NCBI RefSeq assembly: GCF_016110345.1
Contig: NZ_AP019011.1
Coordinates: 1,302,001 to 1,366,000 of the forward strand
Direction of reading: 5' to 3'
DNA: 64,000 bases
Source: Fluviibacter phosphoraccumulans
Lineage (GTDB): Bacteria > Pseudomonadota > Gammaproteobacteria > Burkholderiales > Rhodocyclaceae
The position numbers were made by a program, and so were the translations under genes. Under the pieces are notes generated by a model. That model made no database searches, was not told the DNA's origin, and was given only the letters and a program-made list of their open reading frames with translations. Below are positions 22,589 through 30,762 of the stretch, piece after piece. Positions within the stretch are counted from its first letter, which is position 1; each line of letters starts with the position of its first letter.

Positions 22589-24451
22589 ATGCGACAAACT
22601 GCCGTCAATAATCTTCCCGACACAATCCTCCGCTCTTGGCACCGTTGCACCGATCTCGGCGTTATTGAAGATCAGATTCCTTATGCTGAACCGCTGACCC
22701 ACGCAGAACTTCTTGTGCTGCGTGAAGCATCGGGGGAGTTGCTGTCCATCGTTGAGCCAGAACTCGATTTCCTTGGCGAAATGTTTCACGGCACCGACTC
22801 GGTGGTACTGCTTGCCAATCCCAACGGTATGATTCTCGATGCACGTGGCGCCGGGGGATTTTTAGACAAGGCAGGCCAGGTGGCACTTAAATCCGGTGTG
22901 GTCTGGAGTGAGTCGGCGCGTGGCACCAACGCCATCGGTACTGCAATTGCTGAGAGTGCGCTCGTCGAAGTCTGGGGCGATGAACACTATCATCGCCAGC
23001 ATGCCAACTTATGTTGTACAGCCGCGCCCATTCTTAATCACCAGGGTCGTATTGCCGGTGTCATCGATATCTCTGGCGACGTGCGCCTTCCCCGAGGGTA
23101 TGCCCAGGGCGCTTTGAGCCGCGCCATCCGAGAAACAGAGCATCGCTGGCTGATGCAATCACCCGGCCAACTGCAACGGCTGCGCTTTCACGAAAAGAGC
23201 AATCACCTCGGCAGCTTTCGAGAAGGCGTGCTGTTACTGGATGGGGAAATCGTTGTTGGGGCCAACCGAGAAGCCGTACGCTGGCTTGGCGCAAGCTGGT
23301 CACTGATCGGCGAACGCTGGACGAATCTTTTCAAATCGCCACCACTCAAATTAGGCGCCGATGAAGCACTGCTCGTCACGCACAGCGGCATCGTCTTCCG
23401 TGGCCTTCTGGAACAGCCGACGCGCGTTGCCAAGCAACCCCAAGCCGATTCAACGCCGCGCCAGCCTGCTCAGGCAGCACCGTCTCTGGTCGCCCATGCC
23501 TCGCTATCATCGGTCTCGTCGGCATGGCTGGACCCGATGACCCGTCTACAACTGGATCAGGCCGTACGCGCTGTCGATGCCGAACTCTCCGTCATCATCC
23601 AGGGCGAAACCGGCACCGGCAAAGAAGTCATGGCGCGACTGATCCACGAACAGTGCCAACGCAAAAACAAACCGTTTGTTGCGATCAACTGCGCAGCACT
23701 CCCCGAAGGGCTCATTGAATCCGAACTCTTTGGCTACGCCGAAGGGGCCTTTACCGGTGCCCGTAAGAGTGGTTCGATTGGGCGCGTTTTTGAAGCCGAT
23801 GGCGGCATTCTCTTCCTGGATGAAATCGGCGACATGTCGCTCACCCTGCAAACCCGCTTACTGCGTGTACTGCAGGACCGCGCAGTACAACCACTGGGTG
23901 GTGGCAAATCGCGCACCGTCAACTTTGTCGTGCTTTCTGCCACCCACCGCGATCTGGCTGCCATGGTAAGCGCCGGCAGCTTTCGTGCAGACCTCTATTA
24001 CCGCCTGCACTTTCACCAGATTGATCTGCCGCCCCTGCGCCACCGTAATGACAAGGCTGCCTTTATCGATGCACTTTGGCAGGAAGCCGGTGCTACACGC
24101 CGACAACTCAGCCTATCGGATGCAGCCCGCCAAGCATTATGCAACTACGACTGGCCCGGCAACTTTCGCCAACTGGCTCACTTGGTCAAAACGCTGGTTG
24201 CTCTGGCTGAAACCGGCCAAACCATCGACATCAACAACCTGCCCTCGGAATACCGGATCACTCACAAACCAGTATCGGTCGATACCCCCTGCCAACCTAC
24301 CGAATCTATACCACCGCACAACCAAGATCTGTCACCCGAACGGATCAAACAGGCATTGGAACAAACCCACTACAAAGTTGCCGCGGCTGCACGCCGATTA
24401 GGCGTACACCGCTCAACCCTATACCGTTACATGGCAACGTATAATCTTTGA
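22589..24451 (+). CDS. acoR: AcoR-type sigma-54-dependent transcriptional activator
   Basis: The roughly 621-residue regulator has an N-terminal sensor region with a GAF-like domain (about 60-200; SARGTNAIGTAIAE, VIDISGDVRLPRGYA). A central AAA+ domain carries GETGTGKEVMA, the sigma-54 contact loop GAFTGA and Walker B ILFLDEIGD. A C-terminal Fis-type helix-turn-helix follows (YKVAAAARRLGVHRSTLYRYM). ATG 22589 has AAGG nearby; an in-frame TTG at 22559 is weaker. Family members respond to acetoin or alcohol/aldehyde signals. It is divergent from the aldehyde dehydrogenase, whose promoter is sigma-54 type. Confidence 0.93.
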   Translation: MRQTAVNNLPDTILRSWHRCTDLGVIEDQIPYAEPLTHAELLVLREASGELLSIVEPELDFLGEMFHGTDSVVLLANPNGMILDARGAGGFLDKAGQVALKSGVVWSESARGTNAIGTAIAESALVEVWGDEHYHRQHANLCCTAAPILNHQGRIAGVIDISGDVRLPRGYAQGALSRAIRETEHRWLMQSPGQLQRLRFHEKSNHLGSFREGVLLLDGEIVVGANREAVRWLGASWSLIGERWTNLFKSPPLKLGADEALLVTHSGIVFRGLLEQPTRVAKQPQADSTPRQPAQAAPSLVAHASLSSVSSAWLDPMTRLQLDQAVRAVDAELSVIIQGETGTGKEVMARLIHEQCQRKNKPFVAINCAALPEGLIESELFGYAEGAFTGARKSGSIGRVFEADGGILFLDEIGDMSLTLQTRLLRVLQDRAVQPLGGGKSRTVNFVVLSATHRDLAAMVSAGSFRADLYYRLHFHQIDLPPLRHRNDKAAFIDALWQEAGATRRQLSLSDAARQALCNYDWPGNFRQLAHLVKTLVALAETGQTIDINNLPSEYRITHKPVSVDTPCQPTESIPPHNQDLSPERIKQALEQTHYKVAAAARRLGVHRSTLYRYMATYNL

Positions 24452-24476
24452 ATTATTGCTGTTAGCCAAATAACGT

Positions 24477-25061
24477 ATGACGATCGAATCACTGCTTGTA
24501 TCCACCGGTGTCGTGGCACTCGCCGAAATCGGTGACAAAACCCAACTGCTGGCATTTCTGCTCGCGGCTCGTTTTAAGAAGCCCGTCCCTATTATCTTGG
24601 GCATCTTAGCAGCCACCGTTGTAAATCATGGCTTGGCAGGTGCTGTTGGCGCGTGGATTACGCATTCGATCAGCCCTGACATTCTCCGTTGGGTGCTTGG
24701 CGCCTCATTTATTGGCATGGCGATATGGACGATGATCCCCGACAAAATTGAGGACGAAGAAACGCAAGTCGCCAAACGTTTTGGTGTCTTCGGCGCAACC
24801 TTAATTACATTCTTCTTGGCAGAGATGGGTGATAAAACCCAAATAGCCACGATAGCAATGGCGGCGCACTATGCAGACCCATTATTGGTTGTGATTGGAA
24901 CCACCTTAGGCATGCTGATAGCCGATGTGCCCGCCGTTTTTGTCGGTGACAAGCTGGCTAATAAAATCCCCATGAAACTGGTCCACAGCGTTGCCGCGGC
25001 GGTATTTGCTGTCTTAGGTATCGCTACGCTATTGGGCGCGGGTGCTGGATTCGGGTTTTAA
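24477..25061 (+). CDS. TMEM165/GDT1-family (UPF0016) cation exporter, MntX-like
   Basis: The 194-residue six-helix membrane protein has two copies of the signature E-x-G-D-K-T: EIGDKTQLL near 17 and EMGDKTQIA near 116. The family exports Mn2+ (or Ca2+) across membranes in bacteria, yeast and animals. It follows the activator gene on the same strand by 25 nt but has no evident functional link. Its stop codon overlaps the stop of the convergent hsdR gene. Confidence 0.92.
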   Translation: MTIESLLVSTGVVALAEIGDKTQLLAFLLAARFKKPVPIILGILAATVVNHGLAGAVGAWITHSISPDILRWVLGASFIGMAIWTMIPDKIEDEETQVAKRFGVFGATLITFFLAEMGDKTQIATIAMAAHYADPLLVVIGTTLGMLIADVPAVFVGDKLANKIPMKLVHSVAAAVFAVLGIATLLGAGAGFGF

Positions 25062-28000
25062 TGGCTTGCCGACCACTGCTCACCCAGTGCGTCGGCCTGT
25101 TGTAGCACCAATTCAATCGCAGCATCTTGCTGATCCGGCGGGTACTTGTATTTACGCAGAATGCGGCGAACCATCAGGCGTAATTTGGCACGGACGCTCT
25201 CACGAACCGACCAATCAACTGTCAGGTTTTTACGCAGGTTCTCGGCCAGTTCATGCGCAATCTTTTTGAGCGTTTCATCGCTGAGTTCGCGCACTGCTGA
25301 TTCGTTATCAGCCAGCGCATCATAGAAACGCACTTCATCACCGTTTAGCCCCAGATCAGCCCCACGATTGGCAGCTTCCCGGAACTTCTTGGCCATGGCA
25401 ATCAGCTCTTCAATGACCTGCGCTGTTTCAATGGCGCGGTTCTGATAACGCTTCACCACATTAGCCAGTAGCTCTGAGAATTTTTTCTGCTGGACGATAT
25501 TGCTGGAGAACTTGGATTTAATCTCACCTTCCAGTAAGCGTTCGAGTAACTCAACCGCTAGGTTACGCTCCGGCAGGTTCTTCACCTCCGCCAGGAAGGC
25601 ATCGTCCAGGATGCCGATGTTGGGTTTGTCTAAACCTACGGCATCAAAGACATCGACCACTTCCTCTGACACGACGGCAGAATTAATAATCTGACGAATC
25701 GCCAGATCGCGCTGTTCATCAGTGCGTTTTTTCTGACTAATATCCCGCTTGGTAAGAATCACCTTCACCGCTTGCATGAAAGCGACTTCCTCTCGAACAG
25801 ACTTCGCTTCATCGAGCGTACAGCACAGACTAAATGCCTTACTCATCGCCAGCGCCGTATCGGCAAAGCGCTTCTTGCCGTCTTTATGCCCCAGCACAAA
25901 GTTGGCGGCACCGGCCAGGCGCTTATGGCCGGACGTCAGAAAATCGCTGTAATCGTAGCCATGCAGCATGCCGCGCAAGATATCGAGCTTCTCGGCCAAT
26001 GCTGCATAGGCTTCAGCCGCATCCACCGTTGGGCGGCCACGGCCCTTACTGGCGGTGTATTCCTTCAGCGCACTCTTTAGTTCATTGGCAATGCCAATGT
26101 AGTCCACCACCAAGCCGCCCTGCTTATCCTTGAACACGCGGTTCACCCGTGCAATGGCTTGCATCAGGTTATGCCCCTTCATGGGCTTATCCACATACAA
26201 GGTATGCACACACGGCGCATCAAAGCCGGTGAGCCACATATCCCGCACGATCACCATCTTCAAAGGATCATTCGGCGCCTTAAAGCGTTTCTCCAGATCC
26301 TTCTTCACCTGGCCGCTATAGATATGCGGACGCAACAGCGCTTTGTCGCTGGCGGAACCCGTCATGATGATCTTGATCGCACCCTTCTTCGGGTCGGCAT
26401 CATGCCATTCCGGTCGCAGCTTAATAATCTCGTTATAGAGGTGGACGCAAATCTCACGGCTCATAGCCACCACCATGGTTTTGCCGTCCTGAGCCTTCTG
26501 CCGCTCGTCAAAGTGGTTCACCAAGTCGGCCGCAACACGCGCAATGCGAGGTTCCGCACCTACCACCTTTTCCAGGGCGGCCCACTTGGATTTCAACTTT
26601 GCCTGGTTGCCCTCTTCTTCATCTTCGGCCAACTCATCGACATCGTCATCTAGCTGCGCCAGCTCAGATTCATTCAATCCCAGCTTAGCGAGCCGCGACT
26701 CAAAGTAAATGGCCACGGTGGCACCATCTTCTTTGGCCTGCTGCATGTCGTACACATGGATGTAGTCACCGAACACGGCACGCGTATCCCGGTCTTCACC
26801 AGATACCGGCGTACCGGTAAAGGCCACAAAGGTGGCGTTCGGCAAGGCATCGCGCAAATGCTGGGCATAACCCACCTGGTAGGCAAAGGCCTGTTCTGAT
26901 GCACTATCCGCCGCTTGCAGTGCCGTTGCATCATTTGCCGCAGAACCTGTCGAGTACTTCGTTGCACGAACCGGCTTTAGCTTCGCCTCAAAACCATATT
27001 GAGTGCGGTGCGCCTCATCGGCAATCACCACGATATTGTGCCGATTAGAGAGCACCGGGAACGTATCTTCATCCTCACCCGGCATAAATTTCTGAATCGT
27101 CGCAAAGACAATCCCGCCCGACGGCCGATTAGCCAGCAGCTCACGCAGCATCTGCCGTGTCTTGGCCTGTACCGGCCTTTCACGCAACAGGTCTTGTGCT
27201 AACGAGAACACGCCAAACAACTGCCCATCTAAATCATTGCGGTCGGTAATCACCACAATGGTCGGGTTTTCCATGGCGGGTTCCTGCATCACCCGTGCCG
27301 CAAAGCACGTCATGGTAATGCTCTTACCGCTGCCCTGAGTATGCCAGACCACCCCGCCCTTATGCGAGCCGCCGGGGCGAGAGGCTTCAATCACTTGTTG
27401 AATCGCCGAACGCACCGCATGGAACTGGTGATACCCGGCAATCTTCTTCACCAACGTATCGTCGTCTTCGAACAACACAAAGAAGCGGATGTAATCCAAC
27501 AGAATCGTCGGCGCCAGCAAACCACGGATCAACGTTTCCAGTTCGTTGAACTCGCCCAACGGGTCGAGATCCACGCCATCAATCGTGCGCCACTGCATAA
27601 AGCGTTCGGCATTGGCCGACAATGAGCCAAAGCGGGCATCCGAGCCATCGGAAATCACCAATAGCTCGTTGTATTCAAATACATCGGGAATCTGTTCTTT
27701 GTAAGTCTGAATCTGGTCAAAGGCTTTCCAGATATCAGCCGTTTCATCGGCCGGGTTCTTCAGCTCTAGCAACACCACCGGCAAGCCATTAAGAAACAGA
27801 ATAATGTCCGGGCGGCGAGTATGCGAATGTGCGTTGTGGTGACCCTTAATCGAATACTGATTAATCGCCAGCCACTCATTCGCCCCCACATTACCAAAAT
27901 CCGCCAAGCGCACATAATCCCCGCGCGTCTCACCATCGTTTTGGTAATGCACCGGCACACCATTCACCAGCAACTTATGAAACTGCTGATTCGCCGCCAA

Positions 28001-28237
28001 TTGAGACGGTATCCCCAAATCCAGAACCTGTTTTAGCGCATCTTCCCGTGCCACATTGGGAATACCCGGGTTCAACCGTGCAATAGCCTCCCGTAATCGA
28101 TCAACCAGCATCACCTGGCGGTAATCTGCCCGTTCCGGCGCGCTACCATCCGGCGCAATATCCGGGCCGTACACATGCGTGTACCCAACCTCGGCCAGCC
28201 AACTTAGCGCTTCTTGTTCGAGTTGATCTTCGGTCAT
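25058..28237 (-). CDS. hsdR: Type I restriction enzyme endonuclease/translocase subunit HsdR
   Basis: The 1059-residue subunit has an N-terminal PD-(D/E)xK nuclease (D144 in RPDIILF, E158-x-K160 in LLELKNP). A superfamily 2 motor follows, with Walker A TQGSGKSITM near residue 305 and the DEAH box ADEAHRTQYG near 410; later motor motifs include VAFTGTPVS and MQAIARVNR. It translocates and cuts unmethylated DNA in the HsdR2M2S1 complex. It is separated from hsdMS by about 1.3 kb of toxin-antitoxin sequence and starts 31 nt from a repeat array, so it probably has its own promoter. Its length appears intact. Confidence 0.95.
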   Translation of the reverse strand: MTEDQLEQEALSWLAEVGYTHVYGPDIAPDGSAPERADYRQVMLVDRLREAIARLNPGIPNVAREDALKQVLDLGIPSQLAANQQFHKLLVNGVPVHYQNDGETRGDYVRLADFGNVGANEWLAINQYSIKGHHNAHSHTRRPDIILFLNGLPVVLLELKNPADETADIWKAFDQIQTYKEQIPDVFEYNELLVISDGSDARFGSLSANAERFMQWRTIDGVDLDPLGEFNELETLIRGLLAPTILLDYIRFFVLFEDDDTLVKKIAGYHQFHAVRSAIQQVIEASRPGGSHKGGVVWHTQGSGKSITMTCFAARVMQEPAMENPTIVVITDRNDLDGQLFGVFSLAQDLLRERPVQAKTRQMLRELLANRPSGGIVFATIQKFMPGEDEDTFPVLSNRHNIVVIADEAHRTQYGFEAKLKPVRATKYSTGSAANDATALQAADSASEQAFAYQVGYAQHLRDALPNATFVAFTGTPVSGEDRDTRAVFGDYIHVYDMQQAKEDGATVAIYFESRLAKLGLNESELAQLDDDVDELAEDEEEGNQAKLKSKWAALEKVVGAEPRIARVAADLVNHFDERQKAQDGKTMVVAMSREICVHLYNEIIKLRPEWHDADPKKGAIKIIMTGSASDKALLRPHIYSGQVKKDLEKRFKAPNDPLKMVIVRDMWLTGFDAPCVHTLYVDKPMKGHNLMQAIARVNRVFKDKQGGLVVDYIGIANELKSALKEYTASKGRGRPTVDAAEAYAALAEKLDILRGMLHGYDYSDFLTSGHKRLAGAANFVLGHKDGKKRFADTALAMSKAFSLCCTLDEAKSVREEVAFMQAVKVILTKRDISQKKRTDEQRDLAIRQIINSAVVSEEVVDVFDAVGLDKPNIGILDDAFLAEVKNLPERNLAVELLERLLEGEIKSKFSSNIVQQKKFSELLANVVKRYQNRAIETAQVIEELIAMAKKFREAANRGADLGLNGDEVRFYDALADNESAVRELSDETLKKIAHELAENLRKNLTVDWSVRESVRAKLRLMVRRILRKYKYPPDQQDAAIELVLQQADALGEQWSASH

Positions 28238-28268
28238 GCCGTCATTAAATCACGACCAACTTATCTGT

Positions 28269-28305
28269 AGCCAATTTAGCTACATTCGAAGCCAAAACAG
28301 CTACA
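28269..28305. repeat. Two 16-bp repeats at 21-bp period upstream of hsdR
   Basis: AGCCAATTTAGCTACA (28269-28284) and AGCCAAAACAGCTACA (28290-28305) match at 13 of 16 positions and are two helical turns apart. The first also contains an inverted repeat, TGTAGC-N7-GCTACA, on one strand or the other. The pair lies 32-68 nt upstream of the hsdR ATG. It is a candidate operator, either for hsdR or left over from the higBA promoter. Confidence 0.6.
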
Positions 28306-28393
28306 ATCTGAGCAAGTGGATTAGGGGTTCCTGGTCGGCGCTATAGCCTCGGTGGGGTCATCGGGGCTTTTCGCTTTTTAGTAGCGTAGATTG

Positions 28394-28480
28394 CATATTC
28401 GGATCAATGCTCAGTGGCGGATCTGTTTCTTCTGGTGCTTGAGCGGCCTCAGTGATGTAGAGATTGTTGATTACCATTAA
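28394..28480 (+). pseudogene. higB: C-terminal remnant of a HigB (RelE-family) toxin
   Basis: Codons from 28397 read IRINAQWRICFFW and end DVEIVDYH followed by TAA at 28478. This is the conserved C terminus of HigB mRNA interferases. In-frame stops lie just upstream (28379-28384) and no N-terminal two-thirds is present, so the toxin is dead. GGAGG follows and the higA remnant starts 11 nt after the stop, preserving the original higBA order. Confidence 0.8.
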
Positions 28481-28490
28481 GGAGGGGACG

Positions 28491-28631
28491 ATGATCAAAA
28501 ACGGAATGCGCCCAATCCACCCGGGTGAAATTTTGCGGGTTCAGACGGCATTTGATCTCAAGCTGGCCGAGGCCGAGGTTGGCGCCCAGATCATGCGGGA
28601 GGTTCCCCAGCGAGAACCAGTTGCGGTTTGA
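28491..28631 (+). pseudogene. higA: HigA antitoxin with internal deletion
   Basis: The 46-codon frame starts MIKNGMRPIHPGEILR, the canonical HigA N terminus, then jumps to TAFDLKLAEAEVGAQI, which resembles the HigA C-terminal helix. The central helix-turn-helix domain of about 50 residues is missing, yet frame and a strong ribosome site (AAGGAGGGG) are kept. It should no longer bind DNA as HigA does. Whether the mini-protein is made is unknown. Confidence 0.72.
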
Positions 28632-28692
28632 CCGATGGAGCCATCTAGCGTCACAGCCATTTGAACGGCTGAGGACAGCCTACTCCATCTCA

Positions 28693-28721
28693 TTGTATTA
28701 ACAGATTATTTCGCTCATAAT
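28693..28721 (+). promoter_or_regulatory. Promoter of the fic toxin-antitoxin pair
   Basis: TTGTAT (28693-28698), a 17-nt spacer and CATAAT (28716-28721) form a good sigma-70 promoter. The transcript start, 7 nt after the -10, would be about 28728, the first base of the antitoxin ATG, so the mRNA is predicted to be leaderless. Confidence 0.7.
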
Positions 28722-28727
28722 GAACCT

Positions 28728-28919
28728 ATGAAAACTGTTTCCCGCCATTACATTCGCAGCAGAAAAGCCGCAGGGGTTCTGGCTTCTCTGCGCGTGGAAG
28801 ATCTGACGCCGAGCACCGAGGTAGCTGAAGGGTTGAGTGCAGTCGAAAATGGGCGCATGACAACGGCCGACTTGATGAAGCAAGTGCGCCTTAAATATGT
28901 CACGTTACGACGGATCTGA
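28728..28919 (+). CDS. FicA/VbhA-type antitoxin
   Basis: The 63-residue protein has the Fic-inhibition motif (S/T)xxxE(G/N) as T30-EVA-E34-G35. The inhibitory Glu would insert into the Fic ATP pocket, blocking AMP transfer. GLSAVENGRMTTADLM follows, typical of antitoxin_VbhA domains. Its stop overlaps the toxin start by 23 nt, so the two are translated in a coupled way. No Shine-Dalgarno sequence precedes the ATG, consistent with the predicted leaderless transcript. Confidence 0.85.
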   Translation: MKTVSRHYIRSRKAAGVLASLRVEDLTPSTEVAEGLSAVENGRMTTADLMKQVRLKYVTLRRI

Positions 28920-29493
28920 TTTTTATTGCATACCCGGATCAGAAGTTCTTCGTAATCTGGCGAACCTCCCGACTCAAACAGCGTTAGATGCTTTTGAAGC
29001 AGATGTGACCGCGATCCGCATCATGGAGGCGTTAGAAACGCCTATCACTGGCAATTATGACCTGCCTCATCTCTGCCGAATGCATCAGCACGTCTTTCAA
29101 GACGTATACGACTGGGCGGGCCTATTGCGCATGGTCGACATCAGCAAGGGGGATAGTCGCTTTGCCAACTTTGGGCTCATCGAAAGCTATCTCGGCGGCG
29201 TTCTTGCCCAGATTGAACGGCAAGATTTTCTCAGAGGATTAGGCCCAGAGGATTTTGTCGAAAAACTTGCGTTCATTATGTCCGAGATCAACGCCGCGCA
29301 CCCATTTCGTGAAGGCAACGGTCGAGTTCAACGATTGTTCTGCGCTCAACTGGCTGAACAGGCAGGCTACTTCATCGACTTCGATCTTGCCGCAAAAGAC
29401 GACATCCTGAAGGCGATGATTGCTGCATTCCAGGGCAATGAAACACCACTGCGAGCAATGCTAGCGGATATTACTGCGCGGATTGAAGGTTAA
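28897..29493 (+). CDS. fic: Fic-domain AMP-transferase toxin
   Basis: The 198-residue class I Fic protein has an intact catalytic motif, H135-PFREGNGR-VQR, and the flap segment DISKGDSRFAN near 81-91. Fic toxins AMPylate targets such as gyrase and topoisomerase IV; the antitoxin just upstream should restrain it. Catalytic His, Glu, Asn and Arg are all present, so the toxin looks functional. The pair lies on the plus strand between hsdS and hsdR, both on the minus strand, and is probably an insertion that split the hsd operon. Confidence 0.92.
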   Translation: MSRYDGSDFYCIPGSEVLRNLANLPTQTALDAFEADVTAIRIMEALETPITGNYDLPHLCRMHQHVFQDVYDWAGLLRMVDISKGDSRFANFGLIESYLGGVLAQIERQDFLRGLGPEDFVEKLAFIMSEINAAHPFREGNGRVQRLFCAQLAEQAGYFIDFDLAAKDDILKAMIAAFQGNETPLRAMLADITARIEG

Positions 29494-29556
29494 GGTTTGC
29501 CTGGGCAGCCGCTGATGTCTGGTATCGATAGCCGAAGTCTTGACCGAGTATTAGCC

Positions 29557-30762
29557 TCAGTTTTCCGATAAACGCAGTTGGCCGGAAATCAGGCGGGGCA
29601 ACAAAGTGTCCCGGAGAGTGACAAGGGTTTGAGCCTGACCCTCGTTCTCGTCCATTGATCGACGCAACAAAGACGTAACGCTATCGAATGCAGCCAGAAT
29701 ACTTTCCGGCGGTTCAATCACCAATAACCGGTATACGTTTTCTCGATTAAGGCCGGGGACGGCAGCATCTGTATTCATTGAATCCAGACCAAGCGTCTTG
29801 AGCAAAAGGTAGCAATAAGTCAGCGGCTTTCGTGACTTAACGAAAAAAACTGTATCAATAGGAAAGAATGGCCGACTCTCCCAATAGAGGCTTCCAACAG
29901 TCCCTTTACGTCCAATGATGATCGACGGTTCATCAACCAGTGCTTGGTCATGCCATCCCGTGATACCACCTGAGCCATAAACGGGAATTGGGCCAAACTT
30001 ACGATTCTCGGCTTTTAGCGCTTTGCCGTAAGCCAACTCAATAAAAGAATCTAAACGAGCAACCCGCCACCCCCTCGGCACCGACCCCAACTCCGACTCT
30101 TCAAATAAATCTGGAAAAAGGGCTGCGGTTGCTTCATCCATACCTTCTGGTGCTCGCCCTTCCATCTTGGCGCGGACGGGGTCGAAATCGACGAACCATG
30201 ATTTGAACAGGGCGTGGGCAATGGCTTCGAGAGTAGCGTTGGTTTCATGCAAGAGGGTTATACGATCATCAAGGCACCGAGCAATTCCCCCAATCTGAAT
30301 CTGATTATCATAAGAAATATTTGGGATGGCAACCGAACCAATGCCTGATGCGCTGATATTTACTTGAGCGCTACCTGCTGAAGCACCTTCGATCAGCTTA
30401 TCGAAGCCCGGCAGTGAAACAATTGCATAAATAAAGTCGTTGAACTGCTTACCTTTTTTTGCGGATATTCTGGCAACTCGCTGGTTTAGATATGCTGGCT
30501 CTGTACGATTAAAACGTCCGACTTTCCCTACGGTGGCACCAGTCATTGCCATTAGCACATCACCATCAAGAAGTTCGAACCGTTCGAGTCCATTTAGCTT
30601 TTGCTCTGGGATACGATCAACGCTTTTTAATGAAACATAAGGCGGCTGAATATTTGCAATCTTTACAACTGCAACACCTGACTCTGAAAAATCTGATCCC
30701 TTAAACGCGAATCCGCCCTGAATATCGGCGATATCCGAAAGTCTGCAGACTTCAGAACTCAT
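29557..30762 (-). CDS. hsdS: Type I restriction-modification specificity subunit HsdS
   Basis: The 401-residue subunit has two target-recognition domains. TRD1 (about 1-150) begins VCRLSDIADIQGGFAFKGSDF and is followed by a conserved helix (IALFKSWFVDFDPVRAK-like, about 185-200). TRD2 (about 225-370) ends with the second helix LVTLRDTLLPRLISGQLR. Each half recognises part of a bipartite DNA site; the site itself cannot be deduced. Its ATG overlaps the hsdM stop region by 11 nt, so M and S are coupled. Confidence 0.95.
   Translation of the reverse strand: MSSEVCRLSDIADIQGGFAFKGSDFSESGVAVVKIANIQPPYVSLKSVDRIPEQKLNGLERFELLDGDVLMAMTGATVGKVGRFNRTEPAYLNQRVARISAKKGKQFNDFIYAIVSLPGFDKLIEGASAGSAQVNISASGIGSVAIPNISYDNQIQIGGIARCLDDRITLLHETNATLEAIAHALFKSWFVDFDPVRAKMEGRAPEGMDEATAALFPDLFEESELGSVPRGWRVARLDSFIELAYGKALKAENRKFGPIPVYGSGGITGWHDQALVDEPSIIIGRKGTVGSLYWESRPFFPIDTVFFVKSRKPLTYCYLLLKTLGLDSMNTDAAVPGLNRENVYRLLVIEPPESILAAFDSVTSLLRRSMDENEGQAQTLVTLRDTLLPRLISGQLRLSEN

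Noticed and set aside
28345..28380. Possible hairpin terminator with wobble pairs upstream of the higB scar
   Set aside because: No plus-strand gene precedes it and the stem depends on two G-T pairs.
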